Made by a program: the position numbers and the translations under genes | In this document: positions 8,697 to 18,226 of the stretch, piece after piece | Position numbering within the stretch: the first letter of the stretch is position 1 | How the letters are laid out: the number at the start of each line of letters is the position of its first letter | The notes under the pieces: generated by a model | The model's database searches: none | Told to the model about the DNA's origin: nothing | What the model saw: the letters and a program-made list of their open reading frames with translations, nothing else | Assembly: GCA_002083655.1 (NCBI GenBank) | Contig: MSXR01000016.1 | Coordinates: 87,680 to 151,679, forward strand | DNA length: 64,000 nucleotides | Direction of reading: 5' to 3' | From: Proteobacteria bacterium ST_bin14 | Lineage (GTDB): Bacteria > Pseudomonadota > Alphaproteobacteria > Sphingomonadales > Sphingomonadaceae

Positions 8697-11600
8697 GTGC
8701 TGCAAGGTGGACTATTTACCAGGGACTGGTTGACGCAAGGCATCCTGGAGAGTGCCCAGTGGCGTGACCTGACAGATGACGCCGTCGATCAAGCCCGCGA
8801 GCAGATTGGTGAGCTTCTCACGTCGCTCACCAGGCGCAAGGCTCCCGTTGAAGCCGAGACCGAGGAGAAGTTGGTCTATCCTGTGCTGCGCCTGCTCGGC
8901 TGGGATCACATTTCGGTGCAGCAACGGATGGACGCGCGCGGTCGTAACGACGTACCGGACGCCTTGCTGTTTCCCGACGCCGATGCCGACGCGGCCGCCG
9001 CCGGGCTCGATCCGTGGCAGCGTTTCCGCCACGGGGCCGCGCTAGTCGAGGCCAAACGCTGGAACCGCCCGCTGGACCGTGCCGCACAAGGCGATCAAGG
9101 CGTGCCCGCCGCCCAGCTGATGCATTATCTCAGCCGTGCCGACGTCATCACGCAGGGCAAGATGCGCTGGGGCATCCTGACCAACGGCCGGCATTGGCGG
9201 CTCTATTGGCAGGGCGCGCTTTCGGTCGCGGACGACTATCTCGAGATCGATCTCGGCAAGGTGTTCGGCCTCCCCGGTTGCGCGCCTGATCTGCTCGATA
9301 CCGACGTCACCGCCGACCACGCACTGCGCCTGTTTCTGCTTCTGTTCGGTCGGGCGGCGTTCCTGCCTGCGGAACAGGGGCGCTCGTTCCATGATCAGGC
9401 GCTGGTCGATGCGCGGCAGTGGGAAGAGCGGGTCGCGCGTGATCTGTCCGACGTAGTCTTCGACCGCGTCTTCCCGTTGCTTGTGCGCGCGTTACCGCAC
9501 CACGATCGCGCCCGCCCGGAAAGCACGGACGATGCCTATCTCGAAGAGGTGCGATCGGGCGCCCTGGTTTTGCTCTACCGGTTGCTGTTCATCCTCTACG
9601 CAGAGGATCGTAACCTGCTACCGGACGAGCGGGGGCCCTATGCCCGCTACAGCCTGACCCGCATGCGCCTGGAAATCGCGGACGCGCGCGAGCAGGGCAT
9701 CGCGCCCGCTGCACGCAGCACGGAATATTGGGGTCGGCTCGAGACAATCTTCGGCGCAATTGCCGAGGGTGACGACGAGCTCGGCATACCGCCATACAAT
9801 GGTGGCCTGTTCGATCCGGCGAACGCGCCGCTTCTCGCGCGGGTGCGGCTGCCGGATGCTGTAACCGGCGAGGTCATCTTCCTGTTGTCGCACAGGCCCG
9901 CCACACCACCCGCCCATCCGCGCCCACGCTACATCAACTACCGCGACTTGTCGGTGCAGCAGCTCGGCTCGATCTACGAATCGATCCTCGAATATGCGGT
10001 CGAGGCGGACGGCGCGGGCGGTGTCCGGCCAAGGGCGGACAACAGCGCCCGGCACCGGTCGGGCTCCTATTATACGCCGGAAGATCTCGTCGGGCTGATC
10101 ATCGAGCGCGCCGTAGGTCCGCTGATCGACGAGGTGACCGCCGCCTTCGCCGAGGCCGTTGCCGCCGGCACGACCGGGGACGCGCTCGCGGCGCTCGATC
10201 CCGCCACGCGCATGCTCGATCTGAAGATTGTCGATCCGGCGATGGGCTCCGGGCACTTCCTCGTCAGCCTCGTCGATTGGCTGTCCGACAAGGTCTTCAA
10301 GGCAACCGAAGACGCGGCCATTGCCGCTGGCGGCGGCTATGTGTCGCCACTGGTAGAACGCATCGCCGCACTGCGCGCCGATATCCTCGCGCGGGCGGGC
10401 GAGCATGGCTGGCCGATCGTCGCCGAGCAGCTCGACGATCCGCACATCGTCCGCCGCATGGTGCTCAAGAGGTGCATCTACGGCGTCGATCTCAATCCCA
10501 TGGCGGTCGAGCTCGCCAAGGTCGCGCTGTGGCTGCACAGCTTCACCGTCGGGGCGCCGCTGTCGTTTCTCGATCACCATCTGCGTTGCGGCAACAGCGT
10601 GCTGGGCGCCTGGGTGCGGCCGACCAGCCTGTGGCTCGCCAATCGCGGCTCGCTGATGGTCAACCGGCATCTCGCCATGATCGACAATGTCGCCGCCGCG
10701 ATGGCGCAGATCGAGACGATCCCGGACAATGACATTGCCGAGGTCGAACAATCGAAAGCGTTGTTCGGCACGGTGGCCGAAGCCAGCGCGCCGATCGACG
10801 CGCTGCTGAGCATGGTAGAGGCGGACACGTTGATGGGCGTGTTCGACGACGCCCCGGCGCGCATCCGCGAATCGGCCGAGCAGATTGCAACCGTCGGGCG
10901 CGCGACCGTTGCGCAGATGGCCGAGGGCGATGACGAAGAGCGCGCCGTGAAGGCCAAGGCGCTCGCCAAGGTCGAGAAGGCGCTGGCCAAGGCGGCCGAA
11001 GCCGAGCGCCGTTATGCGCGAGCCGAAGCCTTCAAGATGGTCCTGGAGGGGAGCTTCGGTGACCCTGCGATGATCGCAACCGGTGCTATTGAGATTGCCG
11101 ACCCGGCGCTGCGCGACGGGGCTATCGAGCCTTCGGCGCAAGCCAGCCTGCTGCCCTCGGCCCGTCCTGACGATCGTCGTCGATTGATGGCGGATGCGTT
11201 GGTGCGCGAGGCGAGGAGGCTGGCGGAGGAACACCGCTTCTTGAATTGGGAAATAGCCTTTCCCGGCGTATGGCACGACCTCGCGTCGCAGGGACGCAGC
11301 GGCGGGTTTGACGCGGTCATCGGCAACCCGCCCTATGTGAGGCAGGAAATGATCAGCCCGATTAAGCCCGCGCTGGAACGCGCCTATGGCAGCTTCGCCG
11401 GCACGGCTGATCTGTACGTCTATTTCTATGAGCAGGGGCTGAAGCTGCTGCGACCGGGCGGACGCATGGCCTATGTCGTCACCAACAAGTGGCTGAAGGC
11501 GGGCTATGCCCAAGGGCTGCGGCGACTGTTCGCTGAAGATGCCTGGGTCGAGTTCATGGCCGATTTTGGCCACGCCAAACGCTTCTTTCCTGAAGCCGAC

Positions 11601-12920
11601 GTGTTCCCATGCATCATCGCCGTGCGCAAGCCCGATGCCGGACCGGCGCCTGAGACGTTCCACCTGGCGGTCATCCCGCGTGACGATGTGCCGCGCAGCG
11701 GTCTGGCCGAAGCGGTGCAGGCCGCGACCTATCTGTCGCGTCGCGATACGCTGACCGCCGAGCCGTGGTCGCTGGAGCCGCCCGACGTTGCCGCGCTGCT
11801 GGCGAAGATCAGGGCGAACGGCGTGCCTTTGGTCGATTATGCGGGAGTGAAGCCGCTATATGGCATCAAGACCGGCTTCAACGAAGCCTTCCTGATCGAC
11901 ACGGCAACCAAGGAACGCTTGATCGCCGAGGACGGCCGTGCGGCCGAGATCATCAAGCCTTATTTGCGCGGGCAGGACATCGATCGATGGTTGCCGGATT
12001 GGGCAGGGCTGTGGATGATCGTGATGAAATCCAGCAGCGACTTTGCCTGGCCATGGGCGGGTGCTGCGACCGAACAGGCGGCTGAAGCGATCTTCGCCGA
12101 TGCCTTTCCCAGCCTGCATCGACACTTCAAACTGTTCGAAAGTTTGCCGGACCCCAAGACCGGCAAGCGCAAGGGGTTACGCCATCGCGAGGACCACGGC
12201 CGCTTCTGGTGGGAGCTGCGACCGTGCGCATATTACGGCGCCTTCGCCGCTCAAAAGGTCGTGTTCACTGAGATAACCTGGACCCCGTCTTTTGCGATCG
12301 ACCGCGACGACCATCTCATCAACAACACCGGCTACATGCTGACATCATCCGACGCGAAGCTCATTGCCGTTTTGAATTCGCCGATCTCTTGGTGGTATGG
12401 TTGGCGGGACGCAGTTCACGGTAAGGATGAAGCGCTACGTTTCATGGCCAGCTATATTGAACGATTCCCGTTGGCGCAGATCGAGTCTAACGACAGCCAA
12501 CAAGCCACAGATCGGGTGATGTCGTTGATCGATGCTACTGCATCTGTCCGCGCCGCCGACCATGCACTTGCCGATTGGCTCACCCACGAAATCGGCCTCG
12601 CCAAATTGCCTGCCGCACTTGCGCAGCCCAGCCGCCTCGACAGTGACGGCTTCGTTGCTGCTGTGCGCGCCGCGCTGCCGAAGCGTGCGGGGATCACGCC
12701 CATGCGGCTAGCGCAACTTCGCGCCGCCTTCGCTGAAACCGCAGAGCCTGCCCGTGCCGCCCGTGCCGCCGCGCTCGCCGATGAACGCGCACTCTCCGAG
12801 ATCGTCAACCGCGCCTATGGCCTGACCGCGAAAGACATTGCCCTGATGTGGCGCACCGCCCCGCCACGCATGCCGCTGGCGTCGCCAACGCCGACCGTGC
12901 CGAGCGGGGGGACGGATTGA
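8697..12920 (+). CDS. large Eco57I-type DNA adenine methylase / type IIG-like restriction-modification protein
   Basis: About 1407 residues. An N-terminal region (roughly 35-230) resembles type I HsdR/type IIG N-terminal domains: ETEEKLVYPVLRLLGW, then DVPDALLF and an ALVEAKRWNRPLD core that matches a PD-(D/E)xK nuclease pattern (PDALLF, VEAKRW). The methylase core has motif I DPAMGSGHFLVS at about residue 513, YGVDLNPMAVELAKVALW, and the catalytic NPPYVRQEM at about 877. A C-terminal target-recognition-like part follows. It could act alone as a type IIG/IIL enzyme or as the methylase of a multi-gene system. The GTG at 8697 was chosen because GGGGAGA lies upstream and the protein then begins LQGGLFTRDWL, as relatives do. 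An earlier TTG at 8646 is in frame. Confidence 0.85.
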   Translation: MLQGGLFTRDWLTQGILESAQWRDLTDDAVDQAREQIGELLTSLTRRKAPVEAETEEKLVYPVLRLLGWDHISVQQRMDARGRNDVPDALLFPDADADAAAAGLDPWQRFRHGAALVEAKRWNRPLDRAAQGDQGVPAAQLMHYLSRADVITQGKMRWGILTNGRHWRLYWQGALSVADDYLEIDLGKVFGLPGCAPDLLDTDVTADHALRLFLLLFGRAAFLPAEQGRSFHDQALVDARQWEERVARDLSDVVFDRVFPLLVRALPHHDRARPESTDDAYLEEVRSGALVLLYRLLFILYAEDRNLLPDERGPYARYSLTRMRLEIADAREQGIAPAARSTEYWGRLETIFGAIAEGDDELGIPPYNGGLFDPANAPLLARVRLPDAVTGEVIFLLSHRPATPPAHPRPRYINYRDLSVQQLGSIYESILEYAVEADGAGGVRPRADNSARHRSGSYYTPEDLVGLIIERAVGPLIDEVTAAFAEAVAAGTTGDALAALDPATRMLDLKIVDPAMGSGHFLVSLVDWLSDKVFKATEDAAIAAGGGYVSPLVERIAALRADILARAGEHGWPIVAEQLDDPHIVRRMVLKRCIYGVDLNPMAVELAKVALWLHSFTVGAPLSFLDHHLRCGNSVLGAWVRPTSLWLANRGSLMVNRHLAMIDNVAAAMAQIETIPDNDIAEVEQSKALFGTVAEASAPIDALLSMVEADTLMGVFDDAPARIRESAEQIATVGRATVAQMAEGDDEERAVKAKALAKVEKALAKAAEAERRYARAEAFKMVLEGSFGDPAMIATGAIEIADPALRDGAIEPSAQASLLPSARPDDRRRLMADALVREARRLAEEHRFLNWEIAFPGVWHDLASQGRSGGFDAVIGNPPYVRQEMISPIKPALERAYGSFAGTADLYVYFYEQGLKLLRPGGRMAYVVTNKWLKAGYAQGLRRLFAEDAWVEFMADFGHAKRFFPEADVFPCIIAVRKPDAGPAPETFHLAVIPRDDVPRSGLAEAVQAATYLSRRDTLTAEPWSLEPPDVAALLAKIRANGVPLVDYAGVKPLYGIKTGFNEAFLIDTATKERLIAEDGRAAEIIKPYLRGQDIDRWLPDWAGLWMIVMKSSSDFAWPWAGAATEQAAEAIFADAFPSLHRHFKLFESLPDPKTGKRKGLRHREDHGRFWWELRPCAYYGAFAAQKVVFTEITWTPSFAIDRDDHLINNTGYMLTSSDAKLIAVLNSPISWWYGWRDAVHGKDEALRFMASYIERFPLAQIESNDSQQATDRVMSLIDATASVRAADHALADWLTHEIGLAKLPAALAQPSRLDSDGFVAAVRAALPKRAGITPMRLAQLRAAFAETAEPARAARAAALADERALSEIVNRAYGLTAKDIALMWRTAPPRMPLASPTPTVPSGGTD

Positions 12921-13383
12921 TCGATTTGCCGGCCACCAGCTGCCCCGCCGCCTGCTGCCGACCAATAGTTTCGGTTTGCCCTGCCGTGATCGCGTTGCGC
13001 AGCAAATCATTGCTGTCCATCTTTGGCACGATGCCGGCGCGGCCTGCGGACGCAGCTTGACAATCTGATCGAAGCCCTACAACTCTTCTGCCGTGATAAA
13101 TGGACTTTGGATCCGGTGAGGTTCGTTTGAACCATCCCGGACGCTGCGGTCGAGATCACCGAAGCAAACGGCGTCGGCGTTGGCAAACCGGCGTTTGTGG
13201 TGATCGCAGATCGTCTTATCGGACATGTCCGATTTGCACCGGCATGGGCACCGGCGAGTGATCTTGGCGCCAGGATTAGCGAGAAAGATCGGCCGGCCCC
13301 GCCGATATCCCCATCATCAATTGTGCAGGCTTTTCGCCTGCGCGCATTGATCGCGGCTTTGCTTCGCCGCGGGAGGAACGTCC
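12921..13383. other. non-coding gap with palindrome, possible gene remnant
   Basis: About 460 bases. A perfect 16-base palindrome (ATCGGACATGTCCGAT) occupies 13218-13233. A plus-strand frame near 13145-13235 reads VEITEANGVGVGKPAFVVIA, which looks like a fragment of a real protein but has no start or continuation. GCAGGC/GCCTGC at about 13328-13343 forms a small hairpin before the next gene. Confidence 0.4.
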
Positions 13384-13827
13384 ATGACGAATAAGCCCAC
13401 CAGCAAACCGACGCGCACCATCGCGCTGCCTCCGGATTTCGATATGGCGAAGTTCAAGGCCGATGTGGCTGCCGACGACGCAAAGCGCAAACCCAACCAG
13501 CGAGAGTTGGCAACGTTCTATGCCGGCCATCCTGACATCACCTCAACGTTCGCCTTGCATGAGAATTCGTTAGAATCGGTCGTCACGCGAATTGCCGAGC
13601 AGGATCCGCGGATGCTCGAGCAAGGCCTTAATCTGCTGAAGAAGATGCTGCGAGATGGCGCTAACCGCCCTGCACGCAAGACGCGCGCGCGGTCGACGGC
13701 TGGGGCAAAGGCTGTTGCAGCTGCGCCTGAGGTGCGTCCAATTGTTGGCCCGATACGCGCCGACACGCTCGGCGCTATACCGTCCTTACTCGACGACGAT
13801 TTGGGTGCCGAGCAATACGGCGGTTGA
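13384..13827 (+). CDS. hypothetical protein of the mobilizable element
   Basis: 147 residues from an ATG with GGAGG eight bases upstream, which makes it a convincing gene. The N-terminal two thirds (TIALPPDFDMAKFKADVAADD..., QRELATFYAGHPDITSTFALHE) are mixed helix and strand. The C-terminal third is rich in Ala, Arg and Thr and ends acidic. I do not recognise the family. Its place in front of the oriT-like region and mobilization genes suggests a role in transfer or maintenance. Confidence 0.65.
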   Translation: MTNKPTSKPTRTIALPPDFDMAKFKADVAADDAKRKPNQRELATFYAGHPDITSTFALHENSLESVVTRIAEQDPRMLEQGLNLLKKMLRDGANRPARKTRARSTAGAKAVAAAPEVRPIVGPIRADTLGAIPSLLDDDLGAEQYGG

Positions 13828-13851
13828 TTGAAACTGGTTTGGTCCGAAATT

Positions 13852-13883
13852 GGCGACAGATCGTCAATTGATGATCTGTCGCC
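13852..13883. repeat. 32-bp near-perfect palindrome
   Basis: Arms of 11 bases (13852-13862 and 13873-13883) match perfectly as inverted repeats, and the centre TCAATTGA is itself palindromic, with one mismatched pair between. There is no T-run after it, so it is not a typical intrinsic terminator. A protein-binding or transfer-related site is possible. Confidence 0.7.
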
Positions 13884-14128
13884 GACCTTCACCCGGTTCC
13901 GGTCATTCTAACCGTCGCACCTCACGTGTTCTGACCGATCCACCGAGGCCCTTAAGCAGTGCGCCTGAGGGGGTTTCAAAATCGAGACAGGGGTCGTTTC
14001 GGACCGGGCGGCAACCGAAGGGCCGCGAAGCTGGGCAGTATTTTTATGCAGGATGGACCCGGTGGCCCGGGTCGGGCCGGTCTTGCGGCGCTGGCGCTTC
14101 TTAAGACCGGAAAGGTAGCAAGGCAGCT
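13884..14128. other. oriT-like region upstream of mobC/relaxase
   Basis: About 245 bases immediately before the mobilization genes. GACCCGG/CCGGGTC form an inverted repeat at 14056-14073, and CCGGTCTT (14077-14084) pairs with AAGACCGG (14103-14110). Paired inverted repeats next to a relaxase operon are typical of transfer origins. The nick site was not identified. Confidence 0.45.
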
Positions 14129-14476
14129 ATGGGCATTTTTACAGCGGCGAAGAGATCGCCGAAAAAGACGACACGAGCGACGCGCTACGCGATTAAGGCT
14201 AGTCTGTCGTTCGAAGAATATCAGGAGTTGCAGAGGCGGTGCGGTGAATACGGCTGCACCATGGCCGATCTAGTTCGGGGCGCGCTTCGGCTTGACCAGC
14301 CGCCGCGCGAACGGCCGTTGCTGGTCTGCGCAGGTCAGCTGTTGAGAGCAGGAAATGCGCATGCTGCGGCGTCCGCCTGGAACGATCAGCAAACGGCAAT
14401 GGAACGCGGCGATGAACTCCGTAGATTAGCCGTCGAGCTGATTGCCCTCGCGGTCGAGCAGGGCGAGCTCAGGTGA
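14129..14476 (+). CDS. MobC-like relaxosome accessory protein
   Basis: 115 residues. The N terminus is basic (MGIFTAAKRSPKKTTRATRY). Residues 25-55 (ASLSFEEYQELQRRCGEYGCTMADLVRGAL) have the pattern of a ribbon-helix-helix DNA-binding domain as in MobC and NikA-like proteins, which bind oriT and help load the relaxase. A helical C-terminal half follows. Its stop overlaps the GTG start of the relaxase gene by four bases (GTGA), so the two are translationally coupled. The family assignment rests on pattern and position. Confidence 0.7.
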   Translation: MGIFTAAKRSPKKTTRATRYAIKASLSFEEYQELQRRCGEYGCTMADLVRGALRLDQPPRERPLLVCAGQLLRAGNAHAAASAWNDQQTAMERGDELRRLAVELIALAVEQGELR

Positions 14477-16893
14477 TCGTCAATTCGATCTCGCACGAAC
14501 AACGCCAACGCGCAAAAGCCGCGCGCTCGAAAACGAAAGGCGACGGTAAGTCCGTCCACCTTGAACGGGTGTCGGCGGCTGCGCAGGCTGCGCTCGTGAA
14601 AAGCTCCAGCAATTATTTTATGCAGCCGACCAAAGAGGCGGCGCGGGCTCTTGGAATAGAGCAGCACATCGCCGGGAGAACCAGCGAATATCTCCAAGGC
14701 AAGAAGGGCGGGAAGGAACGCGTCGTCCTAGTCGCACACCGAAATTTCGAAACGGACACGCTCATAACGCAACAGGCCGAGATGATCGCGGAAATGACGT
14801 TGGTTCCCGACAACGATCATGCGTTCGAGCATCTCGTAATATCGCCTGGTCACGGGATCGAACCTACCGAGCAACAGATGAGGCAGGTGCCTGCACGGCT
14901 GCTCGATCTGCTCGGCGTTGGAAAACACAAAGCGTTCATAGTCTGGCACGGCGATACGGTTCATCCCCATGGTCACATCGGGGTTAGTCGAGTCGATCCC
15001 GCCACTGGCAGACGCGTCGCGATGGGTGACGGTTGGCTGCTCGAGACGCTGGGGCAGGCGATCGCGCAAATCGAACATGAGCAAGGATGGCAGCCCGAAC
15101 CCAACGCGCGCTATCACGCAAACGAACACGGCGTCTTTGCAATGGCTACCCGGATTAAGGTCCGGGACGCCGAGTTCAACCATCTGGCCACCGCACGGGA
15201 CTATGAGCGGATCCGTGCCGCAGAAGCAAAACGTGAGACGAAGCTGAAACTATCGCCAGGCGCGATCGACTATGAGCGTCATCACGGACGATGGAGCGAC
15301 GAGCGGACGGCGAAGCTTATTGCTTGGCCAATCATCCGCGATGCCGCCACCTGGCCCGAACTCCATCGTCAATTGGGACGGCATGGCATCCGTTATGAAC
15401 AGGAGCGCGGCGGCGCGCGGCTTTACATGGGTGACCGCTCGGTCACGGCAACGACAGCAAATGGCGCGGCATCTCTTGAGAAACTTAAACCTCGGCTCAA
15501 AAGTTTTCAGCCCCGAGAGCCCGGCATGTTGGTCTACGCACATGCGCCGCCTATGCTCCAAGGGGCGGAGCAGCGAGCTGAAAAGGCAGCGGCAAGGAAA
15601 GCCGAGAATGCGGATCGCGATCTGGCGAAAACAGCCGCGGACAATGCGAAGGCGATCCTCCTAGAAGAGCATAAGCGCCTGCAGGCCAGTATCAACAAGA
15701 CCGAATGGGTCGGGCGGGCGCAGGACCTTAAACTGGTGCGGGGTCTCGTCGGTGCCAGTTACCGGAATGCAAGCTGGGCCGTCGAAGAGTGCCGACAGGA
15801 CGCTCTTCAAAAGATCCGGCGACGACGAGATCGCGATTACGAAGGTCGGGACGGCGACGAACTTGATGACGAAACGGCAGAGAACGCCCCCGGTATCGCG
15901 ATCCTCATCGGGAGCAACGGGCGGCACGATGCATTGGCTTGGACGATCGTCGGGTATGACATTGAGGAGACGCCGACCGAATGCCGCTATCTGAAGGCGA
16001 AACAGGTCAAGTTCATCGATCATGGAAACTTCATCGCGATCCAGGATGCGACTGATCGACAGGCTGTCACCGATGCGCTCAAGCTTGCCGCGGCGAAATG
16101 GGAGCGCGTCCATATCGTCGGCGATCGGAAGTTCATCGAAACGGCTCTCGAAATTGCCATCGATCAAGGAATCGTTGTCACCAATCCCGAACTTCAGGCC
16201 AGGATCGCCGAGAAACACGCAGCGATTGCGCACCGAGACCTGGTTGCAGCTGCGCGTGTCCAACAGGCAGTCCAGAACTGGCCATTCCTGCACAAGGTTG
16301 ACAATGCAGTTGTGATGACAAAGGCCGAGCTGGAACGGCATGGGGTCGATCGCACGCAAATGATGTTGCCGGCGGGTCAAGCAATCTTGCGTGGCCATCA
16401 TGCGAAGCAGACTGAGGAAATGCGACGGCTGAAGGAACGGGTGGTTACCAACCCTCACGCGTTTCTCGACGACCAGAGACGCGTCAGATTCGGGCCTAGT
16501 GCAGGATCCGACGATTATCTCCGCGCGCGAAGCTGGATGCGCGATCCGATGTTTGCCAGGAGCTTCGAGAAATGGGTCGGCGATGCCATAAACGACCGAG
16601 CTTCGGAACGATCCGGCAACGTCGCTGTTACCGCTGTCGCAAAGCCTGCGGCCGCGCCGAACCAACCGGCCTTAAATCCTCGTGACATTGCCTTGCGAAA
16701 CGCTGTCTGGCGCGCATCGGCACGATACGGTCAGCGTGTTGCGGCGCAATGGGACGCCTTAGAGCGTCTCGATCGCGATCGCATGCCTTGCGCTGGCGAA
16801 CCGCTCTTGCGACCCAACCAGTACCCGATTGGCCAAAGCACATCGACCATTGCGGCCAACGAGCTTATATTCGGGTCTGCGGCTGAGCTTTAA
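14473..16893 (+). CDS. MobA/VirD2-type relaxase
   Basis: 806 residues starting with GTG. The relaxase signature is clear: histidines H159, H164, H166 and H168 in WHGDTVHPHGHIGV form the metal-binding HxDx(2)HxHxH-like motif of the MobP/VirD2 class. Candidate catalytic tyrosines lie upstream (for example Y48 in SSNYFMQP). The large C-terminal part is helical and acidic/basic in alternation, with no helicase motifs, so it nicks and pilots DNA but does not unwind it. It would mobilise the element with help from another conjugation system, since no type IV secretion genes are in the window. The end overlaps the convergent small gene by 29 bases. Confidence 0.87.
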   Translation: MIVNSISHEQRQRAKAARSKTKGDGKSVHLERVSAAAQAALVKSSSNYFMQPTKEAARALGIEQHIAGRTSEYLQGKKGGKERVVLVAHRNFETDTLITQQAEMIAEMTLVPDNDHAFEHLVISPGHGIEPTEQQMRQVPARLLDLLGVGKHKAFIVWHGDTVHPHGHIGVSRVDPATGRRVAMGDGWLLETLGQAIAQIEHEQGWQPEPNARYHANEHGVFAMATRIKVRDAEFNHLATARDYERIRAAEAKRETKLKLSPGAIDYERHHGRWSDERTAKLIAWPIIRDAATWPELHRQLGRHGIRYEQERGGARLYMGDRSVTATTANGAASLEKLKPRLKSFQPREPGMLVYAHAPPMLQGAEQRAEKAAARKAENADRDLAKTAADNAKAILLEEHKRLQASINKTEWVGRAQDLKLVRGLVGASYRNASWAVEECRQDALQKIRRRRDRDYEGRDGDELDDETAENAPGIAILIGSNGRHDALAWTIVGYDIEETPTECRYLKAKQVKFIDHGNFIAIQDATDRQAVTDALKLAAAKWERVHIVGDRKFIETALEIAIDQGIVVTNPELQARIAEKHAAIAHRDLVAAARVQQAVQNWPFLHKVDNAVVMTKAELERHGVDRTQMMLPAGQAILRGHHAKQTEEMRRLKERVVTNPHAFLDDQRRVRFGPSAGSDDYLRARSWMRDPMFARSFEKWVGDAINDRASERSGNVAVTAVAKPAAAPNQPALNPRDIALRNAVWRASARYGQRVAAQWDALERLDRDRMPCAGEPLLRPNQYPIGQSTSTIAANELIFGSAAEL

Positions 16894-17137
16894 CATCGTT
16901 GTCGACCGCCATCGACGCGAAATCGTGCGCATCGCAATCCGTGACGGCGCCCAAACCTAGGCCATACATCTTCGCCCGAAACTCGATACAAAAGCAGTGG
17001 GGCTTACCGTCGATGACGTACCAGCGGCTCGCTGGACAACTCACGCAGATCGGCTTGTTTTCCTCAGGCACGATTTTCGGATGTCGGGTCAGTGTGGGTC
17101 CACGATGCTCGTTTGGAACTTGGCTGGAACCGTCCAT
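16865..17137 (-). CDS. small cysteine-containing hypothetical protein
   Basis: 90 residues from the ATG at 17137, which has GGAGAGG just upstream. The core contains CVSCPASRWYVIDGKPHCFC and, later, a further Cys in TDCDAHD, suggesting a small zinc-binding or disulfide fold. A longer frame to 17224 adds residues without a ribosome site. It converges on and overlaps the relaxase end. Proteins of this look are common next to mobilization genes in sphingomonad plasmids and islands, but I cannot name the family or a function. Confidence 0.6.
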   Translation of the reverse strand: MDGSSQVPNEHRGPTLTRHPKIVPEENKPICVSCPASRWYVIDGKPHCFCIEFRAKMYGLGLGAVTDCDAHDFASMAVDNDVKAQPQTRI

Positions 17138-17476
17138 GACCCTCTCCTCGGTGTTAACGAATGAGGTATGGACCCGCTCGATTAAAATCATATTGATCGA
17201 TCGGTGGCAAACGTGATACACCAAGACTACATTGAAACGGCATGCGCTTTAGCGTCAATCGCAATTGCGCGACGGTCCGCAGGTAAACGACCCTGTCAGT
17301 CCGAACGTCAGCTGATTTGTTTTCACTCCTGAAGCCGCCGGACGGCTTTCCGGACAGCATGAGAAAACAGAATCTGTCGGTTGGCAATGCGCCTAATCTC
17401 GATCATCAAGCTCGCGCTAACGTGGCCCGGAAACCCGCCATTGTGCCGGCGACCTTCGTCCACCACCTCTAAATAG
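17138..17476. other. gap between mobilization and Qat modules
   Basis: About 340 bases of lower GC content than the neighbours. No gene or strong hairpin was recognised. It contains the promoter region of the small cysteine-containing gene and the end of the qat operon. Confidence 0.4.
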
Positions 17477-18226
17477 TTAGGCTTTCCGCGAATGGGTCGA
17501 GATCAATCGCCGGAAGTTGCGGGTCATTAGGCGCTCTGCATCCTTCGAAGACGTAGCCTTAAGCTGGGCAAAATCGCGATATAGAGATCCGCCCCCGCCG
17601 GGGACGAGCGGAACGCCATCCGCCGTCCCAAACGGTCCATCCGTCTCGGGCAACAGACGGTCGACCGGCATTGCGTCGACGGCATCGCGTCCGGATTTAC
17701 TAACCATCATGCCCGACCCCACCGAAAACCAACATCCCAGAGCAGCGGCGCGGTCGATGATTGCAGACTTTGCCGAGAACCAATGAAGTATGAACGTCCC
17801 AGCAAGCGGCTCGAACTCCAGCATGTCGAGCAGCATCTCCACCGCCCCCCGACTGTGAAGGGAGATAATTCGGCCTCCGGCCGCCGCGCAAGCATCGAGA
17901 ATCTCATGCAACACCTCGGCCTGAGTTGTCAGGGTCTCGCGGTGCGGTTTTGAGCCGTCGAGCCCGATCTCACCGACATAATCGGTAGTCGGTAGAAGCT
18001 CGTGAAACAGACGCAACTCGTGTCGGCGGGTGGCCGCAAGCTCCGGATGCAGGCCCAACGCGGTGCGGATCCTGCCGCCCTCGGGGACGAGCGCCGAGGT
18101 TCCCGCAAACGCGCTCGGCGTCGTCGTCACAGAAAGAATGTACACGCCGTCCTCGACGGCCTGACGGACCGTTGCTGCCGGATCGGGGTAGAGGTCGAGA
18201 TGGCAATGGAAGTCTATCAGCGCCAT
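17477..18226 (-). CDS. qatD: QatD, TatD-like metal-dependent nuclease of the Qat defence system
   Basis: 249 residues of the TatD hydrolase family: the metal-binding DFHCHLDLYP (H7 and H9), TALGLHPELA, VGEIGLDGSK, ISLHSRGA, HWFSA and LPETDGPFG motifs are in the right order. TatD proteins are metal-dependent DNases. As the last gene of a qatABCD operon it is the QatD subunit, required for anti-phage protection in the described system. The ATG at 18226 lies inside the end of qatC (10-base overlap). A longer in-frame extension is arginine-rich and overlaps qatC further, so it was not used. Confidence 0.9.
   Translation of the reverse strand: MALIDFHCHLDLYPDPAATVRQAVEDGVYILSVTTTPSAFAGTSALVPEGGRIRTALGLHPELAATRRHELRLFHELLPTTDYVGEIGLDGSKPHRETLTTQAEVLHEILDACAAAGGRIISLHSRGAVEMLLDMLEFEPLAGTFILHWFSAKSAIIDRAAALGCWFSVGSGMMVSKSGRDAVDAMPVDRLLPETDGPFGTADGVPLVPGGGGSLYRDFAQLKATSSKDAERLMTRNFRRLISTHSRKA

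Noticed and set aside
9618..11663. 681-residue frame on the minus strand inside the large methylase gene
   Set aside because: It is an antisense shadow in GC-rich codons. It has no family motif, while the plus strand shows DPAMGSG and NPPY motifs.
12805..13029. 74-residue minus-strand frame overlapping the methylase end
   Set aside because: First 50 residues look protein-like, but the rest is a shadow of the methylase; possibly a truncated remnant, not enough evidence.
15661..16665. 334-residue minus-strand frame within the relaxase gene
   Set aside because: Shadow; relaxase motifs and the translational coupling favour the plus strand.
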